Assembly (NCBI GenBank): GCA_964588385.1
Contig: CAZPPG010000010.1
Location: forward strand, 1-64,000
Reading direction: 5' to 3'
DNA: 64,000 nucleotides
DNA from: JAHBWV01 sp964588385
GTDB taxonomy: Bacteria; Planctomycetota; Phycisphaerae; Phycisphaerales; UBA1924
Shown here: positions 42,577 through 50,465 of the stretch, piece after piece
Position numbering within the stretch: position 1 is the stretch's first letter
Layout of the letters: every line of letters starts with the position of its first letter
The notes under the pieces: generated by a model
What the model saw: only the letters and a program-made list of their open reading frames with translations
What the model was told of the DNA's origin: nothing
Database searches by the model: none
Translations under genes and position numbers: made by a program

Positions 42577-43407
42577 ATGCATCCTCGTGGTGCACAAGAT
42601 TGCGGGTTCGGCACCAAAACGACGCGTGTTCTCGTGGCCCGACGGTCCACGGAGCACTCGCTCGTGAGGAACGCACGCCCTGCATTCTCGCTCGTTGATG
42701 TGCTGGTGACACTCTTTGTCATCGCTCTGCTGCTTGGCATCATGTTGCCGAGCATGAATCAGGCGCGTGAAACGGCCCGACGGGTTGTGTGCGCCTCCAA
42801 CGTTCGCCAGATCGGTCTTGCCGTCGCGATGTATGCCGACGACTCCAAGAACCACATTCCGTACACGGTTTTCGCGCCGCCCGGGGCAAAGCCCGAGGAC
42901 CTTGAGCTCGCCGACACGGTCATCGTGCGGTTCAACGCCGAGCGGTTCAATGGGGACGAGGAGCTGCGTTTCCAGTGGGACGGGCTGGGACTGCTGTATA
43001 CGGGCGAGTACCTTGCTGCGCCTCCCGCTTACTACTGCCCCTCGCACACGGGCGATCACCCCTTCACGGCATACTCGCGCCATTGGAAGGGCGAGGACGG
43101 AGAGATCGTCTCCAACTATCAGTATCGCGGCCTTGGTCCCAACGGCGCGACCCGTCTGTTTCAGATTGAGCCGGCACGCTCGGCCATCGCCGCCGACGGC
43201 TTGCGCACGCAGGCTGACTTCAACCACTCGCTCGGGCTGAATGTGCTGCGTGCGGATCTGGCAATCGTCTGGTTCGCGGATGTGGGTCGGCAGATCTACA
43301 ACCAGCTTCCGATGTCCGAGGACATGTTCGAGAGCTCGTCCACAATGGACAACATCTGGATGCAGATTGATCGTCAGACGACGAGCAGCCCCGACGGCCC
43401 GAGCTGA
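42577..43407 (+). CDS. Type IV pilin/pseudopilin-like protein (DUF1559-type)
   Basis: 276 residues from ATG 42577, which has GGAGG six bases ahead; a GTG at 42664 would give a shorter leader. The prepilin motif is AFSLVDVLVTLFVIALLLGIMLPSM with Asp instead of the usual Glu at position +5, followed by the ARETARRVVCASNVRQIGLAVAMYADD segment typical of the planctomycete H-X9-DG/DUF1559 proteins. Expansions of this family are common in Planctomycetes and their role is unknown. The C-terminal part has the usual AIAADG and FADVGRQIYNQLP stretches. It is divergent from the ECF sigma gene. Confidence 0.85.
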   Translation: MHPRGAQDCGFGTKTTRVLVARRSTEHSLVRNARPAFSLVDVLVTLFVIALLLGIMLPSMNQARETARRVVCASNVRQIGLAVAMYADDSKNHIPYTVFAPPGAKPEDLELADTVIVRFNAERFNGDEELRFQWDGLGLLYTGEYLAAPPAYYCPSHTGDHPFTAYSRHWKGEDGEIVSNYQYRGLGPNGATRLFQIEPARSAIAADGLRTQADFNHSLGLNVLRADLAIVWFADVGRQIYNQLPMSEDMFESSSTMDNIWMQIDRQTTSSPDGPS

Positions 43408-43470
43408 TCGACGCTCGGGAGGCGGCTTGAGCGAGGCGTGCTCCGGGCGAGTGGATACCCTGCTGACATC

Positions 43471-44541
43471 ATGTTTGAGAGCCGAAAGTCTGCCGAGCCG
43501 TTGCGCTATCGCTTCACGGCCCTGATGTGCGTCGTCCTCGCGATCTGGGGATGCGGATCGGCGTACGGGGAGATCGTTCCAGCGCGGGCGTATTACGGCG
43601 TGAATCGAGCGATCCCGGTTGAGGTGCGATTGCCGGAGGGATCGCAGGGCGCGGCGTCGATCCAGCTTCTGGAGCCTGTGAGCGCGACCATTGTCGCGAC
43701 GTCCGCAGTAGAGCCGGGGCTTGTTGATCTGGCCTCACACTTTCCGGTGCTGTGGCGGGCGCCGTCGCCGCGTGTGCTGTATGCGCAGCTTGTTGTGGGT
43801 GAAGAGAAAGTCGGCCCGGCGCTGGTTCTTCGCCCGCTGACGGAGCCGAAGCCGGCGATGCTTCTGAATCCTGAGAGCAACGCGCCGTGGTTCATGGATC
43901 CGAAGACAGGCAAGCCCTCGTTCGATGCTCGCTCGGGTGTTGTCACGTTCGGACCGGCTGAGGAGGCCGCATTCACGGGCATCCGCGCGGAGGTCGACAA
44001 GGTCGCGGTCGTCACGACATCGCTGGGCGAGATTCGGTTCGTGATGCGTCCCGATGCGGCGCCCAGCACGGTTCAGAACTTTCTCGACCTGGTGCGCGGC
44101 GGTTTCTACACGGACATCGTGATCCATCGCATCGTTCCGGTACGGGCCGATGGGTCTCCGTTTGTGGTGCAGTTCGGAGATCCGACGGGAACGGGCAACG
44201 GCGGCCCGGGATACTCGATTGATCTGGAATCGAGCGCACTGGCGCACGACCTTGGGGTGCTCTCCATGGCGCGGGCGACAGAGCCCAACACCGCCGGGTC
44301 GCAGGTCTTCATCTGTCTCAGCCGCGAGGGGACGAAGCATCTTGATGGTCGCTACGCGGCCTTCGCGGAGGCGATCTCGGGGACGGAGGTCATCCGCGCG
44401 CTCGCGGCGGTGCCTGTGGATGCGGAGGGCCGCCCGCTTGATCCGCCGCGCGTGATCTCCATCACACTTGAGGATGCACCGCCGTACGGCACGGGTCCCA
44501 AGCCGATCTCATTCAAGGATGAGCTGCCGGGGACGCGCTGA
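43471..44541 (+). CDS. Secreted cyclophilin-type peptidyl-prolyl isomerase with N-terminal domain
   Basis: 356 residues from ATG 43471 (GTG at 43438 is possible; neither has a clear ribosome site). The signal sequence ends near SAYGE and passes a possible lipobox (AIWGC). Residues about 25-140 are an uncharacterised beta domain, and the C-terminal 190 residues are a bacterial cyclophilin: IRFVMRPDAAPSTVQNFLDLVRGGFY, HRIVPVR, FVVQFGDPTGTGNGGPGY, LGVLSMARATEPNTAGSQVFI. It would assist folding of exported proteins. The usual FHRVI motif reads IHRIV. Confidence 0.92.
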   Translation: MFESRKSAEPLRYRFTALMCVVLAIWGCGSAYGEIVPARAYYGVNRAIPVEVRLPEGSQGAASIQLLEPVSATIVATSAVEPGLVDLASHFPVLWRAPSPRVLYAQLVVGEEKVGPALVLRPLTEPKPAMLLNPESNAPWFMDPKTGKPSFDARSGVVTFGPAEEAAFTGIRAEVDKVAVVTTSLGEIRFVMRPDAAPSTVQNFLDLVRGGFYTDIVIHRIVPVRADGSPFVVQFGDPTGTGNGGPGYSIDLESSALAHDLGVLSMARATEPNTAGSQVFICLSREGTKHLDGRYAAFAEAISGTEVIRALAAVPVDAEGRPLDPPRVISITLEDAPPYGTGPKPISFKDELPGTR

Positions 44542-44558
44542 GCCGGCACGGACGGATC

Positions 44559-45500
44559 TCAGAACTCGACCTTCGCCTCAAGCCCGAAGAAGATCGACGG
44601 ATCGGCATCGACGTCGTCGACCTCGTCGCCGTCTTCATTTCGGAACTCGAACTTCTGGTAGGCGTAGGTTCCGACTTTGCCGGTCAGTGTGAACCTGTCG
44701 AGGGCTCGCCAGGAGGCGGCAAACGCGACGGGGACGCGCGTGTCTTCCATCGCGCCCTCCGGGATCGCGTTGTCGTCGTTCAGGCGATAGTCACGGGTCG
44801 TGTAGAAAGCCTCCACCGAGAGTTCGAGCCGCTCGGTGGCCTGATACTGGAGCGCAAGGCCGGGCTTGCTCTCGTTGGTGAGCGTCCAGCGATCGTTGAT
44901 TTTCCAGTCGACGGTCAGGGCGGGGATGAAGATCGCGTCGTCCTCAAGGCGTGAGCCGACGATGAAGCCGAAGCCGAGCGACAGGCGGTCGTTCACTCTG
45001 TAGTTGGCAGCGCCGATCGCGCCGGCGGTGAACGCGTCGCCGAGGTCGGCATCCTCCTCTCCGGCCCAGCGGAAGATGCCGCCGCCGATCAGCGTCCAGC
45101 GGTCCCCGGCCTTGACGCTGATGGTGGGAGTCAGGTTGTACAGGAACGCGTCGTCAATGGGCTCTCCGCCACCAAGGACGGCCTCGTAGTCATCAAAGTC
45201 ATAGAACGAGTACTCAGCGCCGAGGCCAAGTCCGAGCCCGACGCGGTCGTTGACGCGATAGCGAACGCCGAAGTCGGCGCCGACGCGCGTTGTCGAGACC
45301 TCGCCGTCGTCGTCCAGGTCCGCGCTCAATCCGAACTCTGACTTTGCGGTCAGGGAGAAGCTCAGGCGCGAGGGCGCGCCGCGGGGCTCCGCCGAATCCT
45401 GCGCGAGCGCGGGATCGACCACGAGCGTCGCGCTCACTAAGGCGGCGCCGAGCAGGGCGGAACTCGAGCAAAATCCGGAAAGCATCAAGCGTGTGTGCAT
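44559..45500 (-). CDS. Outer-membrane beta-barrel protein
   Basis: 313 residues. A signal peptide ends near DPALAQ (residue 34). The mature protein is built of alternating aromatic/polar strands (VGLGLGLGAEYSFYDF, LSLGFGFIVGSR, GTYAYQKFEFRNE) separated by acidic turns, and ends in a terminal Phe (EAKVEF), the barrel-insertion signature recognised by the BAM machinery. It would be a small porin or DUF6268-like protein; the family could not be fixed. It supports an outer membrane in this organism. Convergent with the cyclophilin gene. Confidence 0.82.
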   Translation of the reverse strand: MHTRLMLSGFCSSSALLGAALVSATLVVDPALAQDSAEPRGAPSRLSFSLTAKSEFGLSADLDDDGEVSTTRVGADFGVRYRVNDRVGLGLGLGAEYSFYDFDDYEAVLGGGEPIDDAFLYNLTPTISVKAGDRWTLIGGGIFRWAGEEDADLGDAFTAGAIGAANYRVNDRLSLGFGFIVGSRLEDDAIFIPALTVDWKINDRWTLTNESKPGLALQYQATERLELSVEAFYTTRDYRLNDDNAIPEGAMEDTRVPVAFAASWRALDRFTLTGKVGTYAYQKFEFRNEDGDEVDDVDADPSIFFGLEAKVEF

Positions 45501-45580
45501 GCGGCGGCTCCGTGCGTTGGCGCATCCCCCTTCGGGCTGCGCCGCACTGTAGCCGATCGAGAGTCGGTGTGTCCGTCGGC

Positions 45581-46795
45581 CTACCAGGGCCGAAGCCGCA
45601 TCTCACGCTCGATGCGCACCGGTTCGCCGAAGTGCGCGATGAACTCCTCCCGCAACTCGATCGGCGTGCGGCGTCCGGGATCCCCCGTTGCCAGGGACTC
45701 CATGTACCTCGCGAGCGCTTCGGAGCGGTGGCGAGCGAGGTATCTCACCAGCGCCTCACTCATCTGGTACATGCTGCGCAGCCGGTCCGGGTCCTCACGA
45801 GGGGGCGAATCGCGCATGATGAGTGATTCCAGAGGCACCCTTGCCGCCGCCGTCCCATCGGTTTGCTCCGCCCCGACCGCTTCGGCCAGCAGACGCTCTC
45901 GCAGCCCGTCGCGCTTTCGATCCGGCGCCCCCACCGTCTCCCCGATCGGCTCAAAGGCGGAAGCCAGGCCCTCGCTCAGCCAGAACGGCTGCGTCCGCGC
46001 CCTCGTCTGGGTGCCAGTTCGGAACGCCACCATGTGGGCGGCCTCGTGCATCGCCCGAACGGTCAATCCATCGGAGGGCGCCGCGCTCGGGTCGTCGGCG
46101 TACATCGCCATCCGCTCTTTGGAGGGTGCGTAGTGACCACCGAACCCGGACGCATCGAGACCGTCCTCGGCCGCGGCGAACGCGATGTATCCCTCTCGCT
46201 CAGCAAACAGCACGCAGAGGTGCTTGCTCGGCTCCGGAGCCGGATTCAGCCCGGCTCGTCGGGCCCACCTGATGAACTCGGTGCGCGTCCTCTCGAGCGT
46301 GCCCATGCGTGCGCTGGCAACCTGCGCTGTAGCGTCCGACAGCATCACCACGTGGGTGCTCTCGTATCGCGCGAATCGTGTTCCGACCACTCTCGAAAGC
46401 GACGCGACTCTGGCCTCATCGATCGGCATGGAGCCCCGCCGCTCGTGTAACTGCCAGAGCAGGCCGACCGCGCCGGTTCGATGGGCGGGTTGAACGCTGG
46501 CCTGGCGGAGCAGAACCTCGGCCCGCGCGACATCCCCGTTCCGGAGCAACCTGGCGCCGATCTCAAGTGCCGAATCGCCGGCCGCGACGCCGTCATCGCG
46601 CGGTGAGTCCGATGGCTTCTTCTCGCCGGTCGGAAGGGCAAGAGGCGTGACACCGCGGTGCTCGATGTCCCGCGGCATCCGGATGGGGGGATGCGCCGGC
46701 GGCCCATCTGGCCCCCTCTGACGGAGCGCGGGCGTTGATGCTGCCGGGGCGGCGAACAGAGCGGTGATGAGCATCCGACACACCGGGCGCATCAA
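45581..46795 (-). CDS. DUF1570-type putative secreted metallopeptidase
   Basis: 404 residues with an N-terminal signal-like segment (LITALFAAPAASTPA). The C-terminal half carries HEAAHM, a gluzincin HExxH site, with the third ligand probably the Glu in WLSEGLASAFE about 25 residues further on. The middle (HVVMLSDATAQVASARM) resembles the region before the active site in DUF1570 proteins, common in Planctomycetes. Substrate unknown. It lies between the barrel gene and the polyketide operon, all on the minus strand, with modest gaps. Confidence 0.8.
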   Translation of the reverse strand: MMRPVCRMLITALFAAPAASTPALRQRGPDGPPAHPPIRMPRDIEHRGVTPLALPTGEKKPSDSPRDDGVAAGDSALEIGARLLRNGDVARAEVLLRQASVQPAHRTGAVGLLWQLHERRGSMPIDEARVASLSRVVGTRFARYESTHVVMLSDATAQVASARMGTLERTRTEFIRWARRAGLNPAPEPSKHLCVLFAEREGYIAFAAAEDGLDASGFGGHYAPSKERMAMYADDPSAAPSDGLTVRAMHEAAHMVAFRTGTQTRARTQPFWLSEGLASAFEPIGETVGAPDRKRDGLRERLLAEAVGAEQTDGTAAARVPLESLIMRDSPPREDPDRLRSMYQMSEALVRYLARHRSEALARYMESLATGDPGRRTPIELREEFIAHFGEPVRIEREMRLRPW

Positions 46796-46871
46796 CCAGA
46801 AATCGACTCTGAGATTTGACGCGTCGAGCCGCTCTGGCGATCGCTCCGTTTATGCGGGTCATGCGGGTGGC

Positions 46872-47990
46872 TCATTCGTTACAACCGTGCCGTACGCGCT
46901 CCAGGAGGGCGGCCTCGATCGTCAGCCCCGGTCCGAAGGCGAGCATGACCGCTCGCGCCGCGTCGCTCAATCGGGAGATCCGGTCAAGGATGAAAAGCAC
47001 CGTGGGCGAGGACATGTTCCCATGCCCCCGCAGAATGGCCCGCGAGTGGGACAGACACGCCTCCGGGATTCCGAGCGCATCTCGCGCGGCATCCAGCACG
47101 CGCGGCCCCCCTGGGTGGATCGCCCATCCGATGCCCTCAAGCTCGTCTGGACCGACGCCGCTCCGTCCTAACCACTCCCGAGCCCAGTCGCCTAGTCGCG
47201 AGCGCACGATCTCGGGCACACTCTCGGCGAGTGTCATCTCGAATCCTCGGTCCCCGATTCGCCACTCCATCGCCTCGCGAGTTCCCTCCAGCAGGCAGGA
47301 GGCCGTAGAGAGCAGACGCCACTGGCCACCCGCGCCATGATCAGGGGTGAGCACGATCGCTGCGGCGCCATCCGCAAACAGGGCGTTGGCAACCACGCGA
47401 TCAGGGCGCAGCTCGTCGCGCATGTGGAGCGTGCACAACTCAACGCAGACGATGAGCGCGGCGGCGGGGAGCTCGCTTTGCCGCTCGACGAGCGCATCCG
47501 CGACTCGTAGGGCGTTGATCGCGCCGTGGCATCCCATGAAACCGACGTGGGTTCGCTCAATGCCGCGGGACAGCCCGAGCGCATCGACGAGCATCGTGTC
47601 GACGCCCGGCGAATCGAAGCCTGTACACGACGCGGTGACCAGATGCCGAAATGCACCGGCGGGCTTTCCCGAACGCTCGATGGCCTGGGTTGCTGCGTGG
47701 ATGGCGAGCGAAGCGGCTTCGACGCGGTAGACCTCCATCCGTTCGCCGGTGGTCGGGCTCCCATCGGCGCGAGTGCGGTAGAACGACTGGAGGGGCGCCT
47801 GCGTATCGGGTGTGGTGGCGTTGGCGACCACGCTGCCGCGTCGATCGATACCCGATCGACGGTGGATGGCGTCGATGAATCGCGCGTCCTTGCCTTGGGC
47901 GTGAGAGATCGCCTGCGCCAGTTGCGAGGCCTGCACCTGCGAGATCGAGTGTGCCGGCGGCCCCGTCCCTATCGCGCGAATGACACTCAT
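46872..47990 (-). CDS. Type III polyketide synthase
   Basis: 372 residues, thiolase fold. The catalytic triad is C154 (GFMGCHGA), H292 (WAIHPGGPRVLD) and N325 (GHGNMSSPT). The family extends an acyl-CoA starter with malonyl-CoA and cyclises it to pyrones, phloroglucinols or resorcinols. Starter choice cannot be read here. It is the last gene of a three-gene coupled operon (methyltransferase, FAD oxidoreductase, synthase), each overlapping the next by 4 nt, so the product is probably oxidised and methylated. Confidence 0.94.
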   Translation of the reverse strand: MSVIRAIGTGPPAHSISQVQASQLAQAISHAQGKDARFIDAIHRRSGIDRRGSVVANATTPDTQAPLQSFYRTRADGSPTTGERMEVYRVEAASLAIHAATQAIERSGKPAGAFRHLVTASCTGFDSPGVDTMLVDALGLSRGIERTHVGFMGCHGAINALRVADALVERQSELPAAALIVCVELCTLHMRDELRPDRVVANALFADGAAAIVLTPDHGAGGQWRLLSTASCLLEGTREAMEWRIGDRGFEMTLAESVPEIVRSRLGDWAREWLGRSGVGPDELEGIGWAIHPGGPRVLDAARDALGIPEACLSHSRAILRGHGNMSSPTVLFILDRISRLSDAARAVMLAFGPGLTIEAALLERVRHGCNE

Positions 47991-49219
47991 GAACGTGCCC
48001 CTGTCCGTATGCCCCCGCGATCGGACAGCGGACCATACGACGCTCCGATGGAGCGGGCGACGCCGGCGGCGATTCGAGCCGCGGATCGACTTCGCGATAG
48101 TGTTAAAAGTACTCCAGAGGCGAGCGTGGGCCGCCGGATGAGCCAGCGCGACCCGTGGCAGGCAACCTGTCTGCGCCGGATGAGGCGCGCGTGCTCACGC
48201 GGCCATGTTGCGGCCAGTTGATGTGGGTTCCCCTCGCGGAGGGCGTTCGCGCCGAGTTCAGCTGCCCGCACGCCAGATGCGATCGCCCACGTCATCCCCT
48301 CTCCCGTGAACGGCTCGACGTAACCGGCCGAGTCTCCGACGACCATGAGCCCGGGCAGCGCGATGCAGTCCCTTTGACGCGTCAGGAGCGGGGAGCCGAG
48401 CAGTTGTGCCTTGAGATCGGCGTCCTCGCCGGAGGCCAGAGAAGAGACCCCGGTCGAGGCGACGATGCGCTCCATCAACGATCGCGGCCCGCCCACCGCT
48501 TTGGCAGCAACAGGATCGAGCGCGGCGGCGATCGCCGCGGAGTCACCATGCAGGCGCACGGCACCGACGTAGCCGCCTGGTCCAACGTGCATCCGAACCC
48601 ATCCCGCCTCGGCGAGTGCATCGGCACAGACGCGATCCGTGCCGACGATGGTCGAGACGCCCATCCACGCGCGTTTCGACACACGCACGCCCACGCCTTC
48701 GATCTGATTCAGTGAAGTGCCGCCCAAGCCGTCCGCGACAACCAAGAGTTCGCACGAGCAGAGGAATGTCTCGCGTCGCGCCGTCAGCAGGACACGCCAG
48801 CCCGGTCCGTCCGGTGCGAGCACACGCGCGCTCGTTGTGTGATGGAACATGGCGCCCCGCGACACCGCCTCATCGACCAGCACGCCATCCATGTGAGCGC
48901 GGGGGATCGCGACGCTTCCCTCCTGGCTCACGTGCGCCGATCGGCGTCCGCACCGCACGTTGACGCCGTTCAGGCGCGGCCCTCCTGCCAGGATCGTGTC
49001 CGCCGCGAGACCGTGTTCACGAAGCAGAGCGACGCCCGCGGCGCCGAGACAGCAGCCGCACACTTTCGACCTCGGCCAGGACGCCCGCTCGACGAGCATC
49101 GTCGTTCCGGGGCCGAGTTGACGGGCCAGGACCGCTGCGGCGCACGCGCCGGCCGGCCCGGCCCCGATGACGATGGCACGCACGCGACGATCGATGGCGG
49201 CCCGTTCCGCGTGCGTCAT
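47987..49219 (-). CDS. FAD-dependent oxidoreductase of the geranylgeranyl-reductase/hydroxylase type
   Basis: 410 residues from ATG 49219, which overlaps the methyltransferase stop (ATGA); an upstream in-frame ATG at 49255 would overlap by 40 nt. The Rossmann motif VIGAGPAGACAAAVLAR starts near residue 17, followed by the VERASWPRSKVCGCCLG segment, a family variant of KxCGG. The second FAD motif VGDSAGYVEPFTGEGMTWAI is near residue 300. Such enzymes reduce or hydroxylate polyprenyl or aromatic compounds. In this operon it probably tailors the polyketide. It overlaps the synthase gene by 4 nt. Confidence 0.9.
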   Translation of the reverse strand: MTHAERAAIDRRVRAIVIGAGPAGACAAAVLARQLGPGTTMLVERASWPRSKVCGCCLGAAGVALLREHGLAADTILAGGPRLNGVNVRCGRRSAHVSQEGSVAIPRAHMDGVLVDEAVSRGAMFHHTTSARVLAPDGPGWRVLLTARRETFLCSCELLVVADGLGGTSLNQIEGVGVRVSKRAWMGVSTIVGTDRVCADALAEAGWVRMHVGPGGYVGAVRLHGDSAAIAAALDPVAAKAVGGPRSLMERIVASTGVSSLASGEDADLKAQLLGSPLLTRQRDCIALPGLMVVGDSAGYVEPFTGEGMTWAIASGVRAAELGANALREGNPHQLAATWPREHARLIRRRQVACHGSRWLIRRPTLASGVLLTLSRSRSAARIAAGVARSIGASYGPLSDRGGIRTGARS

Positions 49220-49947
49220 GGCTTGCTCCAGCGCAGCCTCATGCGCCACGGCCACGAGCGCAAAACGCGCAGCGTCCCTCCGGATTCGAGTCCCGCGTCG
49301 CGTGCCATCGATCGCATTTCATGCGTGGTGTACGCCGCTCGCACCGACATCACCGCGTCGACGCGAACGACCCGCGACCGGGTCAGCAGTCGGCCGGCGA
49401 GCCAGGCCGCCGCGAGCCCGAACGGGGACCGGCGCAGATCGCTGACGACCACGAGTCCACCGGGGGCGGTGACGCGAGCCATCTCGCGGAGCACGCGGAC
49501 GCACTCGGCATCGGTCAGGTGGTGCAGAAAGAGCGAGCACGTCACGACAGCAAAGGTGTTGTCGCGGAACGGCAGCCCCGAACCAACCGCGTCGGCGACG
49601 TGCGTCTGGACAGCGCCCAATCCGCGACGGTGGGCGGCTTCGGCCGCCTGATGCAACGCGGTCTGGCTCATATCGCAGAGGGTTGCCCGCAAAGCGATCC
49701 CCTCGCGAGCCGCGAGCGCGGCCACTGCGAGCGGCACATCACCCGAGCCCGTGGCGACGTCGAGCATTCGAGCTTCTGCGCCGCTCACGCGGCGCTCCAC
49801 CACATGGGGACGGATCTCGCGCCACATACAGCCCGCGGCGCCGCTCAACCGGTTGATCCGAGCCAGTCCGCGGAGGGCGTGCAGATGAGCCTCGCGCTCG
49901 AGCGCGGGGTCGTCCATGAGTTCCGGCTGCAAGACGCGGCTTCGCAT
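49216..49947 (-). CDS. SAM-dependent methyltransferase
   Basis: 243 residues from ATG 49947 (ATG 50013 is an alternative start; neither has ideal ribosome spacing). The SAM-binding motif I is MLDVATGSGDVPLAVA, with CDMSQTAL (acidic loop) and FAVVTCSLFLHHLTDAECVRVLREMARVTAPGG as motifs IV-VI of the UbiE/MenG-like class. It starts the operon with the FAD enzyme and the polyketide synthase. Methylation of the polyketide is inferred from the context. Confidence 0.88.
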   Translation of the reverse strand: MRSRVLQPELMDDPALEREAHLHALRGLARINRLSGAAGCMWREIRPHVVERRVSGAEARMLDVATGSGDVPLAVAALAAREGIALRATLCDMSQTALHQAAEAAHRRGLGAVQTHVADAVGSGLPFRDNTFAVVTCSLFLHHLTDAECVRVLREMARVTAPGGLVVVSDLRRSPFGLAAAWLAGRLLTRSRVVRVDAVMSVRAAYTTHEMRSMARDAGLESGGTLRVLRSWPWRMRLRWSKP

Positions 49948-50047
49948 GACTCCGCCCGCTCCGTTCGCCCCCTGACGCGTCCCGGGCGTGGGCAGCGCTG
50001 CATCGCATGCCACGAACCACCCCGCGTCCTACACTCGGGCACAGTAC

Positions 50048-50119
50048 GGGGCGGTAACTCAATGGTAGAGTGCCAGCTTTGCAAGCTGGAAGTTGGGAGT
50101 TCGAGTCTCCTCCGCTCCA
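50048..50119 (+). tRNA. tRNA-Ala (anticodon TGC)
   Basis: 72 nt with acceptor GGGGCGG/CCGCTCC, in which G3 pairs with U70, the identity pair of alanine tRNA. Anticodon stem CCAGC/GCTGG encloses TTTGCAA (anticodon TGC) and the T-loop is TTCGAGT. The discriminator is A and CCA is not encoded. It lies divergent from the methyltransferase start. Confidence 0.95.
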
Positions 50120-50360
50120 TTCTCCTCGGCCAAGGCGTTCATCCACCGCGTCCGATGACACGTACGGGGATGCGGCGCTCAATAACAATCGCCATGGCCG
50201 TTTTTCTCCGGTTTGCCGGCTCGTCCTGCGACCCGCGGACGTCGCGGGCTGGACCAAAATCTCGTGCTTTGGCCATGGCTGGCCAGGCGCGGATCAACGT
50301 GGTGCACCCACGCCATCTGTGAGGGATCTACCCCACGAATCTCACGGATCCCCCATGTTT

Positions 50361-50465
50361 CCCCGGGGTGTTCCCCTCGACCCGGGGACTTGGGTAGCCG
50401 ATCCCAACAGCCCACCAAGCTGTGTACCGCCGGGTGGCCTGGTTCTTCGCCTTTGCGGGGTTTGA
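50361..50465 (+). promoter_or_regulatory. Structured 5' leader with three stacked hairpins before the HDOD-GGDEF-REC gene
   Basis: In the 346 nt between tRNA-Ala and the next gene, three inverted repeats follow one another: CCCCGGG..CCCGGGG (50361-50387), TTGGG..CCCAA (50390-50407) and CCCACC..GGGTGG (50411-50437). A small CGCCTTTGCG turn then lies directly over the weak GGGG ribosome site before the ATG. The order resembles a riboswitch or attenuation leader. No known riboswitch consensus was recognised; the rest of the gap (50120-50360) shows nothing else. Confidence 0.45.

Noticed and set aside
50120..50465. c-di-GMP riboswitch ahead of the GGDEF gene
   Set aside because: The GEMM-I and GEMM-II conserved loops are absent; kept only as an unassigned structured leader.
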